Notes: generated by a model from the sequence alone, not told the origin. A stretch of 64,000 nt of DNA from Labia minor (GCA_963082975.1 OY720346.1:40079787-40143786), one strand, 5' to 3'; counted from the first letter of the stretch, positions 50,265 through 60,998 are shown. Numbers and translations: made by a program.

Positions 50265-51546
50265 TAAATTTAATTAAATTATAAATTAAAATCAATAATT
50301 AAAATTTATTAAACCAGCGCGTGTTTGGCTTTATTGATGGCACCACGTCACGTGTTGGCGCGTGATTTTCAGTGTTAAAAAATTAATTCCGGTACTTTCA
50401 GCAATTCAATCAAGCTGAAATTTTATATATAGCAGTTTTATACAATTTTTAATCATGTGAAAAACTATCAAATAAATATTTTTATTTTTAAGGTCAGTTT
50501 AGAGAAAAAATAATGAAAACGTGCTAAGTAATGACCCTCTTCCGGTTGAGCTACATTTCTCAAAAGTTGATAGAAAACTACAAATTTTGAATAATGTCCG
50601 TATGCCAAATTTTATTATTCTAGCTCAAACCGTTTTTGCGTAATCTTGTCCACACACACATATATATATTAGGTTGGGAACTAAGTCATTGCCGTTTTTG
50701 TCGATAGATCAAAATGATCCATTTCTGAAGAACCTAGTTACTGGCGACGAAAAGTGGATAGTCTATAACAATGTTACTCGCAAGAGATCGTGGGTGAAGC
50801 AAGATCAACCAGCCCAAACATCATCAAAAGCAGAGATTCACCAAAAAAAGATTATGCTGTCAGTCTGGTGGGATTACAAAGGAATTTTGTATTTTGAACT
50901 CATGCCACAGAACCAAACGATAAATTCAAATGTGTATGTTGAACAACTCGACAAACTGAAGGATGCTATTGAAGAAAAGCGGCCGGTATTATCAAATCCG
51001 GCGGGTGTTGTTTTCCATTATGAGTTCGCAAGGCCCCACACATCTTTGGTTACTCGGCAAAAATTATTGGAACTGGGTTGGGATGTTTTGTCACTCCCAC
51101 CATATAGCCCTGACCTTGCACCTTCGGATTACCATTTGTTTTGTTCCATGCACAACTCTTTAAATGGTAAAATTTTTAACAACGCGGATAATGTCAGATT
51201 ATACCTAATTCAGTTTTTTAATAGCAAAGACCAGACATTTTACGAACGGGTAATTTTTAAGCTGCCAGAACGATGGAAAAAGGTCATCGACAAGAACGGG
51301 CAATATATCTAATTGAATAAAGTTATATTTTTAAACAAAAATTCTGAATTTGCTTTCTTATTTGAAATCGGCAATGACTTAGTTGCCAACCCAATATATA
51401 TATACAAAGAGACAGACACACACACAGACAGGCAGACATTTTTCTCAACCTTAGTGAAAATGACTCAGAAACCTTCAAAACGTATAAAAACATCAAAATG
51501 TCGACATCGAAAATTTTCGTGATCGCAATACTATCTCTAGCGAGAA
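50162..51546 (+). repeat. Family A element interrupted by a mariner
   Basis: The 5' part (50162-50666) has GCTGGAGTGTCTCCACTCG, a TA microsatellite near 50225-50260, CACCACGTCACGTGTTGGCG and CTAGCTCAAACCGTTTTTGC. The 3' part (51397-51546) has a CA/GACA microsatellite, CATTTTTCTCAACCTTAGTG and GTGATCGCAATACTATCTCT. Between them, inserted in the microsatellite at TA, is the mariner at 50669-51394. Its 3' hairpin is partly degraded (CTAGCGAGAATT). Confidence 0.8.
50669..51394 (+). pseudogene. Mariner transposon with uninterrupted 212-codon catalytic-domain frame, N-terminus deleted
   Basis: Ends TTAGGTTGGGAACTAAGTCA and GACTTAGTTGCCAACCCAA are inverted repeats between TA duplications (50667-50668, 51395-51396). 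One frame (50674-51312) has no internal stop. It reads VTGDEKWIVY (first Asp), HQKKIMLSVWWDYKGILYFE, VVFHYEFARPHTS, YSPDLAPSDYHLF (third Asp) and LPERWKKVIDKNGQYI, then a stop, with a poly-A-signal-like AATAAA nearby. The usual HQDNARPH block here is HYEFARPH, so the second catalytic Asp is Glu. The left terminus runs directly into the catalytic domain, with no ATG and no helix-turn-helix. It resembles mellifera-type mariners. Inactive, but one of the better-preserved copies here. Confidence 0.9.
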
Positions 51547-52281
51547 TTAAGTTTATTTATTTATTATAATTTTTTTTTTAAATAAAATTTGACCTTTTTT
51601 ATGGTGATTTATGAAGATGTATAATATAAAGTGAAATTTTGCGTTAATTTTAACCTGGTACACTTGTGCTGGCCGGATGCACGCAAGCGAGACTAAAGAT
51701 CTCGTTCCCTACTCCCGTATTTCAAGAATAAGGCCTCTTCACCGAGTCCCTCCTTCAAGCGGAGCCTTTCAAACCTCTCTCTCTCTCTCCTTCCTTCCTA
51801 TCTCTTTCTTAAGTTAGTAAAATCACATCCATGTCGAACACAGGATATAAAAAAATGCTGTCCCAGTGTGTTTGTCACGTATAAAAATAAAATATCAATC
51901 GAAATATGAGTAAGAAAACGCATTACAAAGAACGAATCACCACGGGGTGGACTAACGTTAAAAAACAAATAAATAAAAAATAAAGTATGGTATTGTAGTT
52001 ATTATTTCAATTAAGATTTTATTTTCTAATAGATTATGTCAAAGAAAAAAATACTCCGTTTACATTGAACAACTAACTACCACTCATTATACTTAAGTAC
52101 TACTATAACTGAGATTCAATTATTTATCAATTCAACTAACTGTAAGAATCAATATCGTAATTGTTTTAGTCTTATGTTTTTTTTATAATTACAACAATCT
52201 GAATCATTTATTTAAGTCCATTTTTATCATGGGTAAATATTTATATAAAAAATTTCACTAATGTCGCTGCCCTTATACAGA
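51547..52281. other. Spacer with GC-richer patch at about 51655-51960
   Basis: The patch includes CACTTGTGCTGGCCGGATGC, a (CT)n run and CACCACGGGGTGGACTAACG followed by an A-rich tract. It could be a retro-element fragment. I recognise no domain. Confidence 0.3.
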
Positions 52282-52283
52282 TA

Positions 52284-52770
52284 CGAGGATCATTAAATGA
52301 GAAAAGAGACAAATTGCTATAGATCAAAAATAGTTTATTTAATTCTTACAAAAATCAGACAATTTTTCAACACAACCCCCCCCCCCTCCCTCAGCTATGC
52401 CCTTGTCCCATCTTTCTTGCAGCTTCCTAAGCTGACCCGTGATATGCTTCAAAAATTGGGTTGGGAGATCTTACCTCATCCTGCCTACAGTCCAGTACAG
52501 ACCTCGCCCCATCTGATTTTTACCTGATTCTACCATTCAAAGACGAAAAAGATTTACTAACAATGAGGAAGTTATGGAAGCGGTGCAAAAGTGGCTTCAG
52601 AGTAAATCGAAAGAATTCTTCGCCGAGGGATTTAGAAAGCTGAAAGAAAGATGGGACAAGTGAATAACTGTGGGGATGATTATGTTGAAAATAGCCTCAA
52701 TTTTGTAAGAATCAAATAAATCATTTTTGAGCTATAGCCATTTGTCTCTTTACTTATTGAATAATCCTCG
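52284..52770 (+). pseudogene. Fold-back mariner derivative with two 3' ends
   Basis: TA-flanked (52282-52283, 52771-52772) with inverted ends CGAGGATCATTAAATGAG and ACTTATTGAATAATCCTCG. The right half encodes LQKLGWEILPHPAYSP, a broken DLAPSDFYL block, FTNNEEVMEAVQKWLQSKSK and FFAEGFRKLKERWDK, the C-terminal part of a mariner transposase. The left arm (52284-52431), read on the minus strand, encodes a diverged copy of the same C-terminal end (LRKLQERWDKGIAE). It carries the same 3' untranslated text and terminus as the right arm (52631-52770). So the normal 5' end has been replaced by an inverted 3' end. Non-functional. Confidence 0.8.
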
Positions 52771-52811
52771 TATATGCCTGAAGTATTATTTTCATTCTTC
52801 TTTTCAACTGT

Positions 52812-52975
52812 AATGTCCCAAGGGCATTGATAATTTTAAATAATTTTATAACAATCCGAAAGCATGTTGCTTGGAAACCGCTCGACGCCAAAGGCGGAGG
52901 GCTTTTTCATGTAAGCAACATGCTTGAGGTAATTGTTATAAAATTATAAGTATTTATCAATGCTCGAGGGACATT
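52812..52975. mobile_element. Palindromic MITE with GC-rich centre
   Basis: AATGTCCCAAGGGCATTGAT on the left and ATCAATGCTCGAGGGACATT on the right are inverted. The match continues inward through TAATTTTATAACAAT and AGCATGTTGCTT. The short centre is GC-rich (CCGCTCGACGCCAAAGGCGG). No target duplication is evident and there is no coding, so the superfamily is uncertain. Confidence 0.75.
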
Positions 52976-53532
52976 CGGTGAGAAATTTTTTTGCGATTAA
53001 AAATTTGTAAATAAACTAAAAAATAACTAATAAATTACCTATGAGTTTATCCAATAAGTCAATCTAATTTATAATTTATGGTGTTGCAAAAGTCCATAAA
53101 TAATTTCCAAATGTATTTCTTATTTGATAAAGTATTTTTCGGTGTATTTTTTTTTTAATAATTTCATTAATAGAATCATTATTTTCGTCACCATATCGTG
53201 AAAATGACATTTTAAAATGCAGAGGATTACTATTTATTAAATGACAAAAACAGTTTGTTCCATACCAACAAGCAAGAGGCATCTTACCAAACAGGGATCT
53301 TTTCAGTGTAATTGTTCTCTTTTTGGCTATTTTTGAACACGTGACTCGGAATTGGTTGGCTATTCATTTCATCAAACAATTTTGCTTCTAATTACTAACT
53401 TTTTTTCTTTGTTTCTAATTTCCCTAAAATCAGCTTTACGTATTGTAAATAAATAAAATAATTATCGTTCGACATTTTATTAATTGTTCGAATGTGTCAA
53501 ATGTTAAATGATTATTTGGAAAATAATAAAAA
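52976..53532. other. AT-rich spacer
   Basis: No recognised feature. Confidence 0.5.
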
Positions 53533-53906
53533 ATAAGTTGACCTGTGGCCACGTCCGAACCGACCGACGGTTTGAAATAAATTAATTTCCAGCTACAGAA
53601 ACAATTTCAAATAATTTTAATATATCTATTAATGTAATAAAAAACAGATATGGATACATAAATAATAAATATAAACATTTTTAATTTTATTTTATTTATA
53701 ATATATATTTAAGACCAGGCTGTGACGTCATGAATGGCTGGATGACGTCATAATTTTAAATCAAGACGGACAGACGGACGGACAGACATCATGCTAAAAA
53801 TACTTTTTTCTGTTTAGAAAATGCATGATTCGTGGAGATATGTAAAAATCTCCACATGTGAAATTTGGTGTGAAAACAATACCTCCCTTACTATCGTCGG
53901 TCGGTA
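53533..53906 (+). repeat. Family C non-autonomous element, internally deleted copy
   Basis: Starts ATAAGTTGACCTGTGGCCAC and GAACCGACCGACGG, and ends TTACTATCGTCGGTCGGTAA. The twin TGACGTCA sites are intact (53723-53730, 53743-53750), but the sequence then jumps to the GACG/GGAC microsatellite, losing the cassette present in the 4140 copy. Otherwise it is highly similar to that copy. Confidence 0.8.
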
Positions 53907-53985
53907 ATGAACTATTCTTCTATCAAAGGCAGAGATCTTGTAATTAAAGTACGTATTAAGTAAGTCGATAGAATCAATAACCATA

Positions 53986-54104
53986 TAGATTCTATCTATC
54001 TCTGTGGCTCTATGGAACTACAAAGTTCTTAGCCGCAGCAACCACACTTCTCCAAGTGTGTTATCCCTATTCTGAGCCACAACCCTCCAATCCTACCCTT
54101 CCAT
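53986..54104 (-). mobile_element. LINE 3' end fragment with TAGA-type tail
   Basis: Minus-strand text GATTGGAGGGTTGTGGCTCA encodes DWRVVAQNRD-like residues and is followed by the tail (TAGA)n. It is the same 3' end as at 18958 and 40447. No target duplication was seen. Confidence 0.6.
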
Positions 54105-56826
54105 ATATATTACTAATTAATAATTATTTTTGCCTTTTTTAAAATTTTTATTTTAAATATAAAATGTCAAATAAATTTTAAATGTAAATATTTATTTTAT
54201 TTTCTATCATAATCAAATCAAATATTAAAAAAAATATAATACAATCTATCTAAAAATAATTTTGATAATTTTAATCACGTAATAATCATATAAATAAAAC
54301 ACAATTTTAAGATATATTACAAGGGAAGAAATTTACATAATATATGTAGAATGATAAAATATTAAATTAATAAATATTATGAGGATATTTATAAAATGAA
54401 AATGATAATATCTAAGATAAAAAATAAATATGAATTAATCAAATCTTTTGTCTTCTTTTGATTTTAACTATGTAATTTTTAAGATAATTTAATATGTTTC
54501 AATTTAAAAATATAATTTGTGTTTATAATTTACCCCCTATTTCTTATCTACACTCAATTTACTTCTGACAATTAAAAGTTTTCATTAGATTATTTACAAA
54601 TATATTAGTTTTTTTTTAAATATAAATTTGATTAATATAATAAATTTATTAGAATTTAATATGATTATTTTATGAAATAAATTATTTCATAATTTATCCA
54701 TGCCAAAAATATAGAAAATCATAATTAATAAATTATATAATTAGGCTAGGCAATTTCGAACATATTTTAATATATAGTACAATGGTTTTGCAATTTGGAT
54801 AACTAACTACAACACAAGTTTTTTGAACTATTGATCAACCTTGGTATTGCACGTTGTCCCTTCCTAAAAATTAGCGGGCTTTAAAAAAATAAACTAATAT
54901 ACATGTAACATATATATTCTATTTATTTTTATTTTTTACTAATTATTTTATTTTCAGTTCGCCCACTTTCTAAATAAATGAACAACTACTTCAATAAAAT
55001 ATCAATTATTTCAAGTAATATTTTAATTTTAAAAATATTCAACCATGCTTGTCATCATATATTATATGATGTTATCTAGGTAAAATTATATAATAAGAAA
55101 AGAAATAATAATTAATTACATTAAAATATTTTTTTTTAACTTTATACTCGTCTTCTTTTAATTAAGGAAATTTCATTTTCATGTTATAGTTAATAGATAT
55201 AGGTATGTCGTATCATTAAAATAATAATTAAAAAAAAATAGAAAAATTATAATATTAATTACTTATATATACAATCTAATTTTTTAGAACTCTCAAATTT
55301 AATTTCAAAATATTATGTATGTAATTAATAGGAAAGATATGAAACTCCATTTGATAAAATTTAGCAATTTTTTAACAAAAATCTTGCAAACGTCAAAAAA
55401 TTCAAAGATTAAAATTATTTAATGTTTTATAAAACAAATGCAATTATTATCCTAACCATTCCAAATAAAATAAGAAATCTTTTAATTATTTAGCGAAACG
55501 AGACTTATCTACTGTTAATAAATAGATACCTACATGTACAACGTATAATATATATAAATAAACAAGGCCAACATAATTAACACCCACTATTTTAATAATA
55601 AAAACACAATTAAGATGTCCCAATTTAAATGTTTTACTTTTTAAACTATTAATTTTCATTTATTTATTTGTTAATTTGTTAATGGTATATTAAAGAACTT
55701 ATTTAATTAGAGTTAATTAATGAATTTATAACAGAACCTATCAATTAATTTAAACTTATGTTGGATAAACTTTAGTCAAAGTTAAACTTTGAAGCTCTAT
55801 ATATATATTAATTTTTAGTACCATAAAAAATAAAACTGTCAATCGTTTAAAATCAAATTAGAATTAAAACTAATTTCTTTAATTTTGATTTATATATTAA
55901 GCTGTTGACAAAGGCGTTACTACTTAGACTCTTTTTTAAGTCCCTGTAAATTCTTTTAATTAATAATTCTTTTTTTATTAAAAATACAAAAATAAATAGA
56001 CATTATTTTTATTTAATTGTGCAAAAATTAACATGTAGAAACAAATAATTTATCTTTTAATCAATTTAAAAAATTACCAGTATTTGAAATTGCTTGAAGA
56101 ATATTTGCTTGATTGTATAATAATTCTGATTCCTAGTTAATTCATTCTTCCCATTAAATTAACATTTGAATTCTCCTCATTAAATTAAAGAATAAGCAAA
56201 ATCAATTCTAATTTGTTTGTAAATAAAATCATTTGTAACTTCATAACAAGCTTTGTAAAAATATTTTCAATTTTAATTTGTATTTAAAAGTGGTTAAATA
56301 AAGTTAGGAGCATGTTAAATAGTTTTAAATCTGAAAAAATCACTATTGATTGAAAAAAAATTTTAAAAAAGTTGAGTTCCTCATATTTTGAGAATCGATG
56401 GGGAAAACATTTTTTGTCATTAATTAAATTATTCCTCTGATATAGAAATAGTATTAACATTACTTTATATATATCTCTTAGAGTTTTCGAAGAATATATA
56501 TATATATACTTATATAATATGTAGGAATTAATTAACGCTTTATGTTGATATATGTGAAAAGGGCCTTTGAATAATAAATTAAAAATAATATAATTGTTAA
56601 ATTATTTATTATTAATCTTCTTGAAATATTTTAAAAATAAATCATATATAAAAACGAAGACAAAGTTTATTGTTTACGAAGAAACCTCTAGACTACAAAA
56701 AGATTACTCCCCACGAACTCATATAAGAAGTAAACCACACATTAGAGATTTAAACCACATTTAGTGATTCACAGTCAGGATAAAAAAAATAAAAAAATAA
56801 CTTCATATATATAGAATCAATATAAT
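54105..56826. other. Long AT-rich spacer
   Basis: No recognised gene or repeat. A/T-rich low-complexity throughout. Confidence 0.5.
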
Positions 56827-57452
56827 GATGATAATACTACTATTTATGTATTGATAGGTAAAATATGAAATTGCCATTGTAAAAGATGACATTTTTTTTA
56901 GGTTAAACAACTCATAACGTCTTGACTTTGACCACAATTTGTGTTGTTTACAGTAAGTTGAAAATTTTATCTCTCACTATTAGAAATTATATACATATAT
57001 TAGATGTTAATTTAGAGTGGTATACAACCCTTTGTTTGCCTGAAGTTTTTATTAAATTGATAAAAACAAACCCAAAACGACGAATCATTTTGCATCATGA
57101 TAATGCGAGCTCACACACAATGAACGATTATTTGAACACAACAAGATTGAATTGATGGGTCATCCGCCTTACAACCCCGACTTGGCACCGAATGATTTCT
57201 TCATAACCCCAGTAATTAAAAATAAACTGCGTTGACAACAATTCTCATCACCCGAAGAAGGTTGAGGTCTTCAGAACGCATGTTTTAGAACTTCCATCTT
57301 GTGACTGTAAAAAATGCTTTGAAGGATGATTCTATCGAATGCAAAAATGAATAAATCATAAATGCGATTATTTTGAAAAGCAATAAAAATATTTTTCATC
57401 AAATTCACTTGTTTATTTTTTCCAATTCTCATTACATAAATAGTAGTCCTCG
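56827..57452 (+). pseudogene. Mariner 3' half with the two downstream catalytic blocks
   Basis: Right end CATAAATAGTAGTCCTCG is followed by TA (57453-57454). The left end near 56827 carries TACTACTATTTATGTATTGA, matching the right terminus in reverse. The plus strand encodes VNLEWYTTLCLPEVF, RRIILHHDNASSHT (second Asp intact), then IELMGHPPYNPDLAPNDFF (third Asp) after a frame change, and a degraded C-terminus ending near YFEK. These residues match a common arthropod mariner lineage. The first-Asp region and DNA-binding domain are deleted, and 626 bp remain. Several frameshifts and stops, so inactive. Confidence 0.85.
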
Positions 57453-57454
57453 TA

Positions 57455-58636
57455 ACCCATAAATGATAATTAATAAATTCCTATTTCTGTCAGAATGTAA
57501 AAAAGATTATAAATAAAGAATTCATTTGCAATAATTTCATATTTTCTTTAAGATAATTTATAAAAACAAAAGTAAAAATTAAATATAAAAATAAATTGAT
57601 TATTATCAAATTTTATATTAGAACAAAAAAAAATGTGCAAGTAATCATTTAAGATAGATTGCAAAAAATGAGTTAGAGAAAAAAAATGATTATTGTGGAA
57701 CGGATGATTATGATTAGTTAATTGAAATTGGCATCTCGTTACGACCAAAGATGGACTCGAATCCAGAATAATAAGTACTTGTTTATGTTCAATTAACATG
57801 GTTAATTGAATCGGCTAATTTTCATTCAACAGCTTTTATCAAAAGGTTTTTATTATTGAAAATTTTCAATTAGTTTACATTTATTATTTATTTATTTATA
57901 TTACATCCCACATAACTTCTTGCTTGGCAAGTTTTACTCTCCCTTTGATAGTCACCTCTCATTACAAAACATCCAACCACTCACTCACTTTATTAATACT
58001 TCTCATCTTAATTACTATAATTATATATCCTATTTATATATGTTTATTATATATATATATATACTAATGTTGTGAGGAGGAGTTTTCCTTGAAATCATTA
58101 ATTAATAATAATAATATTAATAACAATTTTCGTTTTATTTTCTTCTTGCTACTGTATATTAACATAAGAAAATAATTAATTAAGTTCGAATAAAATTTGA
58201 ATTTTATTTTTTTTAAAAAAAGCTAAAATTTTGATTAAATTCAAAGAAATATATATAATTAAACTAATGATTAATATTTATGATAATAATATACTAAATT
58301 GAAATGTAATTTCATTATGCTTAAATTATTATAATTTATTTCTTAAGTCAATAATTTTCACATGATATTATATTATAATTTAGATATAAGAGGACGATGG
58401 TAGCCTAATGGTTATAGTAAGTAATATGTTGGATTGAAATTTAGATTAAAGTTTTTTCTAATTAAAATAAAATTATTATATACACTTTGTATATATCTGT
58501 ATCCTCTCAATCATCCATTATTTCATCCTAGTCCTGTAAATCCATTCATCCTTAATCATCATTACGTTTTTTTTGACTTTTGTAAATTAATCTTTTTTAT
58601 ACTTATGGTGTTTTTAGGTTTCCTTCTATAAAAAAT
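57455..58636. other. AT-rich spacer
   Basis: No supported gene. GTAGCCTAATGGTTATAG near 58402 resembles a tRNA A-box and GACTCGAATCC near 57747 a B-box, but they are far apart and in no tRNA-like context. Confidence 0.4.
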
Positions 58637-59094
58637 TAGCTGGAGTGTCTCCACTCGACTATCTCGCAATTTGAATTGGATTAAATAACATAATATATTA
58701 TATTTAAATTAAATTTAATTAATTATAAATTATAAATAATAAATATTAAACCAGCGCATGTTTGGCTTTTTGTTGATGGCACCACGTCACATGTTGGCGC
58801 GTGAGAATTGCAGTGTTAATTGCAAAATTAATTCTGGTAATTTCAGCGAATCAATCAAGCTGAGATTCTATATATAGCAGTTTTATACAATTATTAATCA
58901 TGTGAAAAATTATCAAACATATCTTTATTTTTACGGTCACTTTAGAGGAAAAAAAATCAAAATGTTGTAAGTAATGACCCTTTTCCGGTTTAGCTACTTT
59001 TCTCAAAAGTTGATAGAAAACTACGAATTTTGAATAATGCTCATGTACCAAATTTCATCATTCTAGCTCAAACCGTTTTTGCGTAATCTTGGTT

Positions 59095-59129
<35 letters not shown>

Positions 59130-59246
59130 GACATTTTTCTCAACCTTAGTGAAAATGATTCAGGAACCTTCAAAACGTATAAAAACATCAAAATCTCGAC
59201 ATCGAAAATTTTCGTGATCGCAATACTATCTCTTACGAGATAGTAA
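58637..59246 (+). repeat. Family A non-autonomous element, best-preserved copy
   Basis: About 610 bp, collinear with 17161-17765. Begins TAGCTGGAGTGTCTCCACTC and ends ATCTCTTACGAGATAGTAAA. Contains CACCACGTCACATGTTGGCG, a CATA/CACA microsatellite at 59094-59129 and GTGATCGCAATACTATC. The high similarity to the 17.1-kb copy indicates relatively recent spread. Non-coding. Confidence 0.82.
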
Positions 59247-60258
59247 AAATAGTTACATTTCTTTGTTAATTCTTGATAGAAATGAATAAACAAGTATTTT
59301 GTAAATAGTTTTTTTATATAATGTAAATATTATATTTAGAATAAATTAAATAAAAAAAAAAATAATACGAATATATAATTTATAACTGTGAATATACATT
59401 ATATTAAGTATGTTTTTTACTCTTATGAATCTATTAAAATACTGATGTATTTAAGGATTTATTTTATAAACTCTGTATTATTGAATTTTTCTAGCTAATA
59501 AACATATTAGATAGAATTTGAATTCGACGGATCGAACCTCACCACGTTTATTTGGTTTAAGATTATAAAATTATATCTATATTATTAATATGCTTGCTCA
59601 AATTTAATTAATTTTACTGATACGATTTTTTTTTATTTTAAAGTTTTTTTATTTTTATACCTGTGTGTTTATTTAAAAATCAACAAAATTAATTCTCATA
59701 ATAAGGTTATTTTAGATTTATTTTATGAAAAAAAACAGTCATTTGATGTTGTCAAGGGGGAGAGGGGGTGGAAATCTTGAAAGGATTTTTCTGAGTTAAA
59801 TCTTAAGGGAGACATCTAAGTAGAGTTTAGGGTTTATTAAAGCTCTTGGTCTTGGATAAGAAGGGAGTTTAGAAATTCCTGTGGGAGGACAACAAAAGGA
59901 CCTGCCTAATTCACTTCTCACCTGCTTCTCTTAAAAGCACCGGGGATGATTAGATTTCACCCCACTAAAATCGTTTCCAACTCCACCCTCATAACGACCT
60001 TTCAAGCTCCGTGACATTAAATCTATTCAAACCCTCTTTGATCCAAACAACAAACAATTTTTATTTATTTATTTATTTTTTTGAATAGGTATAATAAAAT
60101 ACAAAAATTAAATAAAAAAAAAGATAATTTTTCACTTTTTAGAAAATTCTATTTTGTTTTTTGTTTTTTTATTTAAATATGTATTTTTCGTAATTTATAT
60201 ATTTGAAAATTGCTCAATTGTAAATTTATGATTATGTTCAGGTACAGAACTTTTAAAT
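59247..60258. other. Spacer with moderately GC-rich patch at about 59750-60050
   Basis: The patch (GGGGGAGAGGGGGTGG, CACCGGGGATGATTAG) has no recognised frame. Near 59527, GGATCGAACCTCACCACG resembles a reversed tRNA T-arm, but no tRNA folds around it. Confidence 0.3.
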
Positions 60259-60481
60259 CAGGGATGAGCAACCCGCGGGCCGCATGCGGCCCTTTAAATA
60301 TTTTTCTGCGGCCCGCCGAGCATTTCTAAAATAAAATTTTATTATTCGTCTCGATTATTTATAAACAATAATAATTTGTTATTTATTATAATGTTAATAA
60401 ATATTTTTAATATATTTTTTATTTTTTATTAATAATAATAATTTGTTATTTATTAATTTTTCTCCCATCAATAAATTAATT

Positions 60482-60998
60482 CCTCTTCTTCTTCTTCTAT
60501 TATAGGCCTAAGGCCTGTTCTTCTTCACTATCCTCAGGTCTTTTTTGGGAGGAGTACGCCCAGCAGTCAGCCCATTTTTTCGGTGGCTTGGTCTCTTGTG
60601 TTGCTGGCCTTCCATCCCGGGCTATATTCTCAAGAGCCCTTCCGCGTTGGCTCTTCCTACGTGTTCGTTCCATTTTTACGGCGAATCTTAACCCATTTGC
60701 CGTAATAGGTTCGTTGCCGTGTCGTCAATGTGTTAATCATTCCAATTTTCGAGGCTGTGTGTGGTTCTTTGAGCAATTGTGATTTGCGTCTCTTGAGTAG
60801 ATTGCTAGTCTCATCTCCGAGACGTGGATGTTCTTAGTTAAGTCGAAGCCCCCCAACACGACAAGGTGACATCCATGGTGGGGCTTGCCGGAGGCAGCTG
60901 ATGTTAAATTAAATTGAAAATTTTTGTTCTTAGTTGGAATCGAACTCCGACTTCTTGCGTGGAAAGTTGGTATCCTACGCTCTCGGCTACCCTGCCTC
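60482..60998 (-). mobile_element. tRNA-derived SINE with 13-bp target duplication
   Basis: Flanked exactly by CAATAAATTAATT (60469-60481 and 60999-61011). On the minus strand it starts near GGCAGGGTAGCCGAGAGCG, which resembles an RNA polymerase III A box. It continues to GGAGTTCGATTCC, a B box about 45 bases later, then a roughly 430-bp unrelated body, and ends in a (GAA)n tail. This is the layout of a tRNA-derived SINE. No protein is encoded, so the plus-strand open frame is a shadow. It lies inside the hAT element and is therefore younger. LINE machinery would have mobilised it. Confidence 0.85.

Noticed and set aside
57720-57760. tRNA B-box-like GACTCGAATCC, with an A-box-like word near 58402
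   Set aside because: The spacing is hundreds of bases, and there is no acceptor stem or cloverleaf. Not a tRNA or a definable SINE.
59520-59550. Reverse T-arm-like GGATCGAACCTCACC
   Set aside because: No matching D arm or acceptor stem could be found at the expected distance.
60588-60782. Plus-strand open frame of 64 codons with Arg/Pro-rich text
   Set aside because: It lies wholly within the tRNA-derived SINE and reads its body in reverse.
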